Shown: positions 1 to 5,903 of the stretch, in pieces | Numbering within the stretch: position 1 is the stretch's first letter | Layout of the letters: every line of letters begins with the position of its first letter | DNA from: Betaproteobacteria bacterium | GTDB lineage: Bacteria > Pseudomonadota > Gammaproteobacteria > Burkholderiales > Casimicrobiaceae | Direction: 5' to 3' | Assembly (NCBI GenBank): GCA_003153335.1 | Contig: PLYG01000281.1 | Coordinates: 247-7,790, forward strand | DNA length: 7,544 bases | Program-made: the position numbers and the translations under genes | The notes under the pieces: generated by a model | Seen by the model: the letters and a program-made list of their open reading frames with translations, nothing else | What the model was told of the DNA's origin: nothing | The model's database searches: none

Positions 1-76
1 TGGAGCGGGAGAAGAGTCTCGAACTCTCGACCTCAACCTTGGCAAGGTTGCGCTCTACCAACTGAGCTACTCCCGC
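1..76 (-). tRNA. tRNA-Gly, anticodon GCC, with encoded CCA
   Basis: Read on the minus strand, this folds into a complete 76-nt cloverleaf. The acceptor stem is GCGGGAG/CTCCCGC (7 bp). The D arm is GCTC-AGTTGGTA-GAGC. The anticodon stem CAACC/GGTTG closes the loop TTGCCAA, with anticodon GCC at 41-43. The T arm is GAGAG/CTCTT (one G-U pair) around TTCGAGA. The discriminator is U73, and the terminal CCA is encoded by the first three bases of the window. U73, C35, C36 and the G1-C72 and C2-G71 pairs are the known glycine identity elements, and all are present. It decodes GGC and GGU. It reads toward the left edge, so further tRNAs or a tuf operon could follow outside the window, but this cannot be seen. 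Confidence 0.97.
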
Positions 77-276
77 GTTGCAACAAGCGCGCATTATACG
101 ATTCTCGGCCGCTTCTTGTCAAAGTTGGGTCAGGGAACCGGCCCGCAATCGGGCTGCGAGGTTGTTCCTCGATGGTCGAGTGTCTCTTGGCATGGTCCAG
201 CCCCGCTTGCGGCATATCTCGCTTGCGTTCGGCGTCGCGCGTTTGCGTCCAGGAGGGCGAAAACTCTGTGCCGAAA
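77..276. other. intergenic region between tRNA-Gly and the LtaS-like gene
   Basis: These 200 bp lie downstream of the LtaS-like gene and upstream of the tRNA, both on the minus strand. They hold the tRNA promoter (93-122) and two small adjacent hairpins: GCCCG-CAAT-CGGGC at 141-154 and CGAGG-TTGTT-CCTCG at 157-171. Neither hairpin is followed by a T run on the minus strand, so neither is called a terminator. The short ORFs here have no family resemblance and are not called genes. Confidence 0.6.
93..122 (-). promoter_or_regulatory. sigma-70 promoter of the tRNA-Gly gene
   Basis: On the minus strand a perfect TTGACA (117-122) and a perfect TATAAT (93-98) are separated by 18 bp. The run GCGCGC follows immediately at 87-92, between the -10 box and the expected start near 86. 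The tRNA 5' end is at 76, which leaves a leader of about 10 nt for RNase P to remove. Consensus boxes followed by a GC-rich discriminator are the known layout of strong, stringently controlled stable-RNA promoters. Control by ppGpp is inferred from that layout. Confidence 0.88.
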
Positions 277-2121
277 CTACCTTCCGCCATGGACACGCAG
301 CATATAGTCAATAATATCCCGGTCTACATCGCCAAGCGCAATCCGCTCCTTGTTGACTGACCCCAAGATGAGTTCCCCGTTTTCGGGCGCTGTATCGATC
401 CACGCGGTCTCATCGCCATTCATGCGGATGTGTGCATCGTTGCCGTCTGCGGAATACACGCTCAGCCACGAACGGCGATCTCCGCGGACGTGAATGACAT
501 GGTTGGCAGCTATCGGTGTCGCGGCCAGGAAGTCCCCCCGTTCCGCGGGTCGGCAGTCTTTTGGGCCGGTGAGCGCATTCAAGGAGTGACCCAGATCTGC
601 CTGCTGCTCAAGCAGGTCCACGCGCTCGCCCTCGCCGGCAGGATTCGACGCCACAATTAGTGGAATCCGCGACAGTGCTCGGTCCCCATACTGCGTTCGC
701 TCCTCAGCCGTTACCAGTGTCATTGCCCGATGGTCGCCGAGAATAATGAGGATGCCGTTATCGAAAAAATGCGCGTCGCCAAGCAGCCGGTAAAACTTCC
801 CAAGCTCCTGATCGACATAGCGAATAGCGGACTCCTCGCCGCGTTTCCCGTCCGGTAGAACATAGGGCGGATGGGAGCTTACCGTGAGCAATCCGGCGAA
901 GTACGGCTTGCTGGATGCACGGCTGGCGCGCCATTCCATGAAGCGCCGGAATAGCGATGCGTCCGGGGCCGCGTTGAAGTGCAAACGCGGCTGGCCAATG
1001 TACGATGGGTGTTCGGCGCCCTCCACGTGCGCAAAGCCGATGCTCTTGGTCCATTCCCCTTTTTCGAGAAAACGCAGATCGCCCGTGGTAAGGAACGCCG
1101 TGTCGTAGCCGTTTGCGGCGAGCACTGTGGGCAGTGAACCGGACGGGCTCCAGTAACCATCATAGGCCCTGCTGCCGCCGTATCGACCCACGGAGGGCAG
1201 GGGCGGCTTGCCCGTGAACAAGGCGATGAGCCCATGGTCGGTCGTAAAGCCATTGGCATGAAAGTTGGTGAACCACCGGCTGTGTTCGGCGATGCGATCA
1301 AGCTCCGGCGTCCAGCCTCTGCCGCCCAGCAATGCGGAGTGGTAAGCCGACAAGGATTCCACAACAACCAGCACGATGTTCTTTTGCAGGCTGGCGCCAT
1401 CCCTGCACGCCGTGGCGAGATCGCTCACGCGCTGCGCGGATTTCCCGAATTCCTTGCTATAGGCGCGCGACACCCCCTGATCGAAGTTCATCGCAAACCA
1501 GTTGCGAACCCACTCCTCGACCACGAACTGGAATTGCCCGGATGCTCCAATGGCTGCCCCGGCGAACGCGCACAGCGCTACGCCGCACAGCACAGCCGCG
1601 CCCCGTTTGTGGCTGCCACGCGCGCGAAAGGCAAACCACAGAATGGCCACGACCAACGCTGTCGCGCCGAGCAAAAGCCAAACCCATGCCGCGCCGAAGT
1701 AAAGCTTGACGAAAGTGGCGATGGCGCCAAATTCGGCGCCGAATTTCTCGATGTCGGCAAGATATAGTCGCACGGTAAGAATCTTGAATAACATCACGTC
1801 AACCAGCATGAGCAGCAGACAGCTCAGTTGCAGGATGATAACGACCCGTCTCACTAAACTCGACCTGAAGAATAACTGCACCGCCCCCAGCAACCCTAGC
1901 GCGCCGACGACCCACAAGTCACTCGCGAAGGTCTGCCAGAAAATGCAGGATTCGCAACTGCCCGCATTTTCGAACGTATTGCGAACGAGAATTCCCCGCG
2001 CAAACGCGAGCGCGACAGCGATGCACAGGACGATGATCGGCGGCAGGAGTCCGGAAGGGCGCAGTCCCGATTCACCGGTTTCCGGAATTGGTCCAAGGGG
2101 GCGATTTCGATGGCTGATCAT
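277..2121 (-). CDS. LtaS-like sulfatase-fold membrane transferase (phosphoglycerol/phosphoethanolamine transferase type)
   Basis: A 614-residue inner-membrane protein with about five N-terminal helices (roughly residues 25-45, 69-86, 92-114, 140-165, 174-195) followed by a periplasmic alkaline-phosphatase/sulfatase-fold domain from about 245. Visible active-site motifs are VVVES with metal-ligand candidate E255, GFTTDHG with the nucleophile expected at T293 or T294, SSHPPY with H417, and LGDH with D463 and H464. The stretch IRYVDQELGKFY before LGDH is also typical of LTA-synthase-like proteins. Members transfer phosphoglycerol or phosphoethanolamine from phospholipids onto a glycan or lipid. 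Which substrate is used here cannot be read from sequence. A CxxC (C55, C58) lies in the first periplasmic loop, and C239 and C523 could form a disulfide. The ATG is well fixed: an in-frame TGA lies 11 codons upstream with no ATG, GTG or TTG between. The ribosome binding site is weak (TTGAAAGC). The gene follows a GT-C gene after 183 bp, so its work on the same glycan is an inference. Confidence 0.86.
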   Translation of the reverse strand: MISHRNRPLGPIPETGESGLRPSGLLPPIIVLCIAVALAFARGILVRNTFENAGSCESCIFWQTFASDLWVVGALGLLGAVQLFFRSSLVRRVVIILQLSCLLLMLVDVMLFKILTVRLYLADIEKFGAEFGAIATFVKLYFGAAWVWLLLGATALVVAILWFAFRARGSHKRGAAVLCGVALCAFAGAAIGASGQFQFVVEEWVRNWFAMNFDQGVSRAYSKEFGKSAQRVSDLATACRDGASLQKNIVLVVVESLSAYHSALLGGRGWTPELDRIAEHSRWFTNFHANGFTTDHGLIALFTGKPPLPSVGRYGGSRAYDGYWSPSGSLPTVLAANGYDTAFLTTGDLRFLEKGEWTKSIGFAHVEGAEHPSYIGQPRLHFNAAPDASLFRRFMEWRASRASSKPYFAGLLTVSSHPPYVLPDGKRGEESAIRYVDQELGKFYRLLGDAHFFDNGILIILGDHRAMTLVTAEERTQYGDRALSRIPLIVASNPAGEGERVDLLEQQADLGHSLNALTGPKDCRPAERGDFLAATPIAANHVIHVRGDRRSWLSVYSADGNDAHIRMNGDETAWIDTAPENGELILGSVNKERIALGDVDRDIIDYMLRVHGGR

Positions 2122-2304
2122 GTTGCTTTCAATTCGCGTTTCTTGTCCAAATCATCTGAATTACGCGGTGGGAATTCCGGGACAGGGCGGAATCCTCGCA
2201 CGCTTTCCTGCGGCTCCACAGAAACGACAGTGAGTAGCGGGCAGCGCTCCGGAGCAGAGACCTCGCAATGTCGGTAAAAGTTCGCTTAGTGCCCGTAAGC
2301 CGTC
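2122..2304. other. 183-bp gap between the PMT-like and LtaS-like genes
   Basis: No credible gene, terminator or clear promoter is seen. There is a 10-bp perfect palindrome, GCTCCGGAGC, at 2246-2255. The gap is longer than the other junction in the block (4-bp overlap), so the LtaS-like gene may be a separate unit or may be transcribed by readthrough. The ORF crossing this gap on the minus strand in another frame is a shadow of the PMT-like gene. Confidence 0.5.
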
Positions 2305-3948
2305 CTACTGGGGCAGTTTGCCGCAGTCCGCATGGCTCATCCCATCCCGAATGTCCCGCTCCCATTGATTCGCATCCTCCCACGTCTGCCGCAATTCCAA
2401 TCTCTGCAGCGCACCCACATCCTGACGCCAGCAGAGTACGTCCGTTGGCCAGACGATGTTCGATGCGGAATCGCCGGCCGGAGTGGAATTCATTTTCCCA
2501 ATCGCCTCGCTTAGAGGGTAACGCTTCAACATGGGGATCAATTGCTGCCTCATCATCGCAGGGATCTGCGGCAACTTGGCGGGCACGAAGACGAGCATGC
2601 TTGAAAGCAGCGGCTGTTGCTGGATAGGCGGCAAGACCATTGCGCCCTGCGCACTGCGCGCAAACGGCGCCGCGCCTATGGCATCGGGAGCAAAAACAAA
2701 CGCGTAGCCGTCGGCGCGCATGGATTCTTTGAGGCCCGGCAGCGCCGAGACCAGTTGCGACATTTGTATTCCAGCCACCCGCCAGTCGCGCAGGGCGGCG
2801 TGCAGCAGCGCCGCATGCGCACCGAGCAACGCCAATCCGAGGACAGACAGCGCGCGCATCGAAACTGCCGATGGACCGGCGAAGCGCCGCACTCCAAAGG
2901 GTATGCCGAGCCACACCGCCGCCAGTGCACTCGTCGTGTAGAAGATCCTTCCTCCCTCACCGCTCACCGGGAGACCGGAGAGATGGGGAAGCAGCAAAGC
3001 GAGCGACCACAGGATTGCCGCCAGCAGACCGATCCCCACTCGCCGCACGGACCGGTCCAGGACAGCAGTTATCAATCCCGCCGCCACCAGCAAGGCCGAC
3101 AATGCGCCTGCCAGCGCCAGCAATGCCTTGTTGGGAAGCGCAGCGGACAACCAGGGCAGCGCGTCCTTCAGCGCTGACAACCAGCCGCCCTCGGCGATGC
3201 GCTCGAGCGGGTGCGTTCCAGGATAAACCTGCAGCATGCTTCCGAATATTGCCTGACGAAGTGCAAAGTAGCCCGCAATCAGCAGCAGCCACGGCGCAAG
3301 GTCGCGAACGATTTTTTTCCAGCGTGCGGCCCACGGTGCCTCTCCGTGCTTGACCCAGGCCAGGCAGCCGATCAATCCGGGCAGAATCGCCCCCGATTCC
3401 TTGCTGGCCAGTGCCAGCACGCCGCAGGCCAGAGCCCCGAGTTCAAAGCGATCGAAGCCTGAACGTGACTGCAGATAGAGCGCTGCCGCCCAAATGGAAA
3501 AAGCGGTAGCGAAGATGTCATAGCGGCCGGAAATCCACGCGACCGCCTCGGCGTTCGTTCCACAAAAAAGAAACAGCGCAGTCGCAAAGCAGGGGCCGAA
3601 GCGCGATGAAGATTCCGGCTGCAATGCGGAACTGATACGGTACACGGCGGCGCCGGCTGCAAGATGCCCCGCGAGATTGACCAGATGCCATGGCACCGGA
3701 TTCGGCCCGTGCATGGTCAGGTTCAGTCCGAATGAGAGAAAGGCAAGCGGCCGGTAGTAATGGCTGGGCGCGTCGAGTCCGGAACTGAATTTTGAAAAAA
3801 GCCGGCTCCACAGCTCTCCGTGGTCATGCCATCCTGACAGCACATAGATCACCGACATGTCGTCGCTCAGGAAGTGTCCGCCCATCACGGACGCATAAAG
3901 CGCCACGCATACCAGGAAGGGCGCGACGACGACAGCGCGGCCGCTCAT
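2305..3948 (-). CDS. GT-C membrane glycosyltransferase, PMT/TMTC-like, without TPR repeats
   Basis: A 547-residue polytopic membrane protein. The N-terminal helix is followed by a periplasmic loop with the acidic pair D29-D30 (FLSDD), the site expected for the catalytic Asp in GT-C enzymes that use polyprenyl-phosphate sugars. Next come YRPL (65-68), a WHLVNLAGHL segment (87-96), EAVAWISGRYD (134-144) and SKESG (182-186). This series of motifs matches the transmembrane core of TMTC/O-mannosyltransferase-like proteins. About ten helices run to residue 386, including GLLAAILWSLALLLP (307-321). A soluble C-terminal region of about 160 residues follows (roughly 388-547) and shows no TPR repeats, unlike many relatives. 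Its ATG overlaps the stop of the preceding gene as ATGA (3945-3948), so translation is probably coupled to it. If the preceding gene is cut short at the internal amber, this coupling may be reduced. Sugar donor and acceptor are unknown. The GT-C assignment is firm; the exact family is not. Confidence 0.82.
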   Translation of the reverse strand: MSGRAVVVAPFLVCVALYASVMGGHFLSDDMSVIYVLSGWHDHGELWSRLFSKFSSGLDAPSHYYRPLAFLSFGLNLTMHGPNPVPWHLVNLAGHLAAGAAVYRISSALQPESSSRFGPCFATALFLFCGTNAEAVAWISGRYDIFATAFSIWAAALYLQSRSGFDRFELGALACGVLALASKESGAILPGLIGCLAWVKHGEAPWAARWKKIVRDLAPWLLLIAGYFALRQAIFGSMLQVYPGTHPLERIAEGGWLSALKDALPWLSAALPNKALLALAGALSALLVAAGLITAVLDRSVRRVGIGLLAAILWSLALLLPHLSGLPVSGEGGRIFYTTSALAAVWLGIPFGVRRFAGPSAVSMRALSVLGLALLGAHAALLHAALRDWRVAGIQMSQLVSALPGLKESMRADGYAFVFAPDAIGAAPFARSAQGAMVLPPIQQQPLLSSMLVFVPAKLPQIPAMMRQQLIPMLKRYPLSEAIGKMNSTPAGDSASNIVWPTDVLCWRQDVGALQRLELRQTWEDANQWERDIRDGMSHADCGKLPQ

Positions 3949-4682
3949 GGTGTGCGCTGGGTGAGCACTCGACGATCAATTTCCGTCATGATTCCAGCAC
4001 GGTTCTGCGCAAATGTCCGGGCACTGAGCGGAGCGCTGCCAAATGGCGCGGTATCGATCACGGTTTCAAAGCGGGCGTTCGCAGGATCCAGATATGTCGG
4101 GAACGTACGTGCCAGCGCAGCACCCACCGGATCCGTCGGATGTACCCAGGCGTGCGCATTCACACGCGTCGTATTGTTGATGATGGTAACGGCGCGGGAC
4201 GGGCCGAACGGGTCCAGCGCCCAGCCATGCAACGTGACAGTTGAAGAAGATAGCGTATTGTTCTTCGGTTCATCCACCACGCCTATCGCAAGCGGCTGCT
4301 GTTTCCAGGCCGAAAGCCAGAGCGGACTCGAGATCGGAACGGCAGCCACAGTGGCGAGCAACGCCCAGTCAAACCATGATGCGCTCGGCGCGGCTGTCGC
4401 CGAAAACGTTCTCGCACCAGTGAAAAGGGGCGCGCTCAGCCGAGTTGCCAGCGAGACCGCGCCGAGAACAACCAGCACATACAAGGACACGTTGCCCAGA
4501 TGGGTGTGTCTCTGAAACTCCACCAGCCCGTCGCCGAAGACGCTGGTCAACATCGTGTATACAGATATTCCGCCCAATGCGCCGCCCAACACTGGTTTCA
4601 GAGACGGCGATCCAAGACGGATGGTCGTGGCTATCCATGCCGACAGCGAAACAGCGAACGTCAGGAGTGTTGCCAGCAGCAC
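3945..4682 (-). CDS. C-terminal part of an interrupted WsfD/GT-C-like transferase: last helices plus GWALD beta domain
   Basis: This reads as 245 residues from GTG at 4682, but it is probably not an independent gene. It is in the same frame as the ORF ending at 4710-4712. Only nine sense codons (RLPLAVYLG) lie between that TAG and this GTG, and no Shine-Dalgarno sequence precedes the GTG. The first half has two or three membrane helices with GDGLVEFQRH (50-59) and a following Asn (N64). This resembles the GDG-x-x-(D/E)-x-x-(K/R)H segment in the C-terminal part of WsfD-type glycan transferases. After a last helix (about 104-124), residues 132-245 form a predicted periplasmic beta-sandwich module with GVVDEP and the motif GWALD (153-157). 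Such modules are known on surface-glycan proteins and probably bind or position glycan. The last codon overlaps the next gene's ATG (ATGA). It may be dead sequence, a product of readthrough or reinitiation, or the result of a sequencing error at the TAG. Confidence 0.7.
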   Translation of the reverse strand: MLLATLLTFAVSLSAWIATTIRLGSPSLKPVLGGALGGISVYTMLTSVFGDGLVEFQRHTHLGNVSLYVLVVLGAVSLATRLSAPLFTGARTFSATAAPSASWFDWALLATVAAVPISSPLWLSAWKQQPLAIGVVDEPKNNTLSSSTVTLHGWALDPFGPSRAVTIINNTTRVNAHAWVHPTDPVGAALARTFPTYLDPANARFETVIDTAPFGSAPLSARTFAQNRAGIMTEIDRRVLTQRTP

Positions 4683-4709
4683 GCCAAGGTAGACAGCAAG
4701 CGGCAGCCG

Positions 4710-4712
4710 CTA
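4710..4712 (-). other. in-frame amber codon splitting one membrane transferase
   Basis: On the minus strand the frame reads ...GCG CCG GCG GTG TAG CGG CTG CCG CTT... and stays open on both sides: 379 sense codons before, 254 after. Removing this one codon restores a 634-position protein of ordinary topology. Single-transition ancestors would be TGG (Trp) or CAG (Gln). The bases AGCGG-CTG-CCGCT starting inside the stop can form a 5-bp hairpin, which could equally be chance in GC-rich DNA. No pylT-like or other suppressor tRNA is visible in the window. Confidence 0.8.
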
Positions 4713-5849
4713 CACCGCCGGCGCGATCGAAAACGCGAATACGGGGTTCTGCTCCTTCAGCGTGGCATACAGTTTGTTTTCCTCGATTCCGACGTATCGC
4801 AACAGCGCCGGTTGCGAGAGCGGCGCCGCTTTCATCAGCGCGCGGACCGCGATCATGGGTTCTGCCGCAAGAAGCTTGATCACCTGGAGCCTGGGCAGTG
4901 TCATCACGTCCGGGCATCGAGCGCCGATGTTCTCGCCCATCCTGACGTACCAGTTCGCGCCGATGACGGCGGCACACTCCGCAGGCAGCCCAAGTTGCGC
5001 CAGCGCGTTTTCCTGGTTGCCGGCAGCCGGCAGTAGCGTGCCCAGCACCACATTCACATTGTTGGCGGCCCTGATGCTGGGCGGCCTGGGAATCACCACG
5101 GCTTGCAGCGCAACCACCGCGCAGGCTGCGATACCCAGGGGCAACGCGAGTCGCTGCCGGTTTTGCCAGATCGCCGGCCATGCCAACAGGAGCAGACAAG
5201 CGGGAAGCAGCGCGTGTTGCTGGCGCGACAGGCCCAGACCCAGCAATGCGACCCCGAACGCCAAATACCATCCGCCGCGATCCGGTGCGTTTCCGACGAT
5301 CATGAGCAGGCACATCACCGCCGCATAGGCAAAGAACACCGCGGCAAACTCGGTATAAAGCGTGTTCAGCCACAAAGTCACCACGGGGTCGGCCACCACC
5401 ACCATAAATACCACGGCGTGCGCCAGCATCCAGCGTGGCCGGTCGCGGAGCAGGCAGGTGAAGATCAGCGCCAGCAGCACCAGCGCAATGGCCTTGACCG
5501 CGCCCACATAGCGCAAATCCATCGCAGTCGGGGTGGCCATGCCGGCGTCGGCTGCGAGCTTCCAGGTTGCCATTGCAATGCCGGTGAAGAGCAGTTCGGA
5601 ACTGGCATAACACTCATCCGGGCGATGCTCGCCTTCGACGTACTGCGCGATCGGGGCCTCGCGGTGCGCTTGGTACCGGGCAGGCTCAGGCAGATCCGGC
5701 CAAAGCCCGAAGCAAGCCGAGGTCCGCCCCATGTCGAATTGGTTGGCGTAACCGAGCACGGGCTGATGGCCGGCCATCCAGCCGATACGCACCGTTCCCA
5801 TGACGAGTAACAGAACCGCAAGAAGGAGTGCGAGGCGACGGGGCAGCAT
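4710..5849 (-). CDS. N-terminal part of a WsfD/GT-C-like membrane glycan transferase, cut by amber stop
   Basis: A 379-residue polytopic membrane protein. Helix 1 is at about 6-22, followed by a long periplasmic loop with NQFD (36-39, candidate catalytic D39) and several Cys (C46, C80). Further helices lie at about 115-134 and 142-160, then the signature DPVVTLWLNTLYTEFA (154-169), then helices around 192-206, 213-225 and 235-252. The periplasmic part after 255 contains NNVNVVLG (263-270) and ALAQLGLPAE (282-291). These resemble the segment with a conserved LGLP-type motif in glycan-biosynthesis hexose transferases of the WsfD type. The protein ends abruptly at APAV in a loop, just where the next hydrophobic helix should start; that helix is encoded after the TAG. 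The ATG is fixed by an in-frame TGA nine codons upstream. No Shine-Dalgarno sequence is seen, and the -10 box sits only 10 nt before the ATG, which suggests a nearly leaderless mRNA. Donor and acceptor are unknown. Confidence 0.72.
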   Translation of the reverse strand: MLPRRLALLLAVLLLVMGTVRIGWMAGHQPVLGYANQFDMGRTSACFGLWPDLPEPARYQAHREAPIAQYVEGEHRPDECYASSELLFTGIAMATWKLAADAGMATPTAMDLRYVGAVKAIALVLLALIFTCLLRDRPRWMLAHAVVFMVVVADPVVTLWLNTLYTEFAAVFFAYAAVMCLLMIVGNAPDRGGWYLAFGVALLGLGLSRQQHALLPACLLLLAWPAIWQNRQRLALPLGIAACAVVALQAVVIPRPPSIRAANNVNVVLGTLLPAAGNQENALAQLGLPAECAAVIGANWYVRMGENIGARCPDVMTLPRLQVIKLLAAEPMIAVRALMKAAPLSQPALLRYVGIEENKLYATLKEQNPVFAFSIAPAV

Positions 5850-5859
5850 GGCTGGGGCG

Positions 5860-5888
5860 ATTATACTTGGAGGTCATAGCGATTGTTC
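5860..5888 (-). promoter_or_regulatory. probable promoter of the minus-strand glycan block
   Basis: On the minus strand there is a perfect TATAAT at 5860-5865. A -35-like TGAACA (4 of 6 matches to TTGACA) lies 18 bp upstream. Initiation about 7 nt past the -10 box would fall near 5853, only about 4 nt before the ATG at 5849, giving a leaderless or nearly leaderless transcript. This agrees with the absence of a ribosome binding site there. The box overlaps the coding-strand leader of the divergent UbiA gene. Confidence 0.5.
5862..5867 (+). promoter_or_regulatory. possible -10 box (TATACT) for the UbiA-type gene
   Basis: On the plus strand TATACT matches the -10 consensus at 5 of 6 positions and shares four bases with the minus-strand TATAAT, so the two could form one bidirectional element. 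No good -35 or extended -10 is visible on this strand. If used, transcription would begin near 5874, after the GGAGGT at 5869-5874, and the ATG at 5904 with its own GGAAG would then be the natural start. Confidence 0.3.
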
Positions 5889-5903
5889 ACGGAAGCTCGA
5901 GCA

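Noticed and set aside
1..76. tRNA-Gly as an integration (att) site for a genomic island
   Set aside because: The tRNA 3' end points out of the window. No integrase or repeated tRNA 3' fragment is seen inside it.
141..171. Two adjacent hairpins as an intrinsic terminator of the minus-strand block
   Set aside because: The stems are only 5 bp long and no T run follows on the minus strand.
204..227. Direct repeat CGCTTGCG at 204-211 and 220-227
   Set aside because: Only two 8-bp copies in GC-rich DNA, with no further copies or related structure.
2246..2255. Palindrome GCTCCGGAGC as an operator
   Set aside because: A single 10-bp palindrome with no second copy and no promoter nearby.
2129..2914. 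261-codon minus-strand ORF crossing the gap upstream of the LtaS-like gene
   Set aside because: Its composition (Arg-, Ala- and Cys-rich) and overlap in another frame with the well-supported PMT-like gene mark it as a shadow.
4710..4712. Pyrrolysine insertion at the amber codon
   Set aside because: No pyl genes are visible, the family is not known to use pyrrolysine, and a simple nonsense mutation explains it more cheaply.
4369..5613. 414-codon minus-strand ORF overlapping the split transferase
   Set aside because: Rich in Arg, Gly and Ala with no hydrophobic pattern or motif; it is a frame shadow of the real membrane protein. It also spans the TAG only because it lies in a different frame.
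5103..5810. 235-codon plus-strand ORF opposite the split transferase
   Set aside because: Gln-, His- and Arg-rich antisense translation with no recognisable domain.
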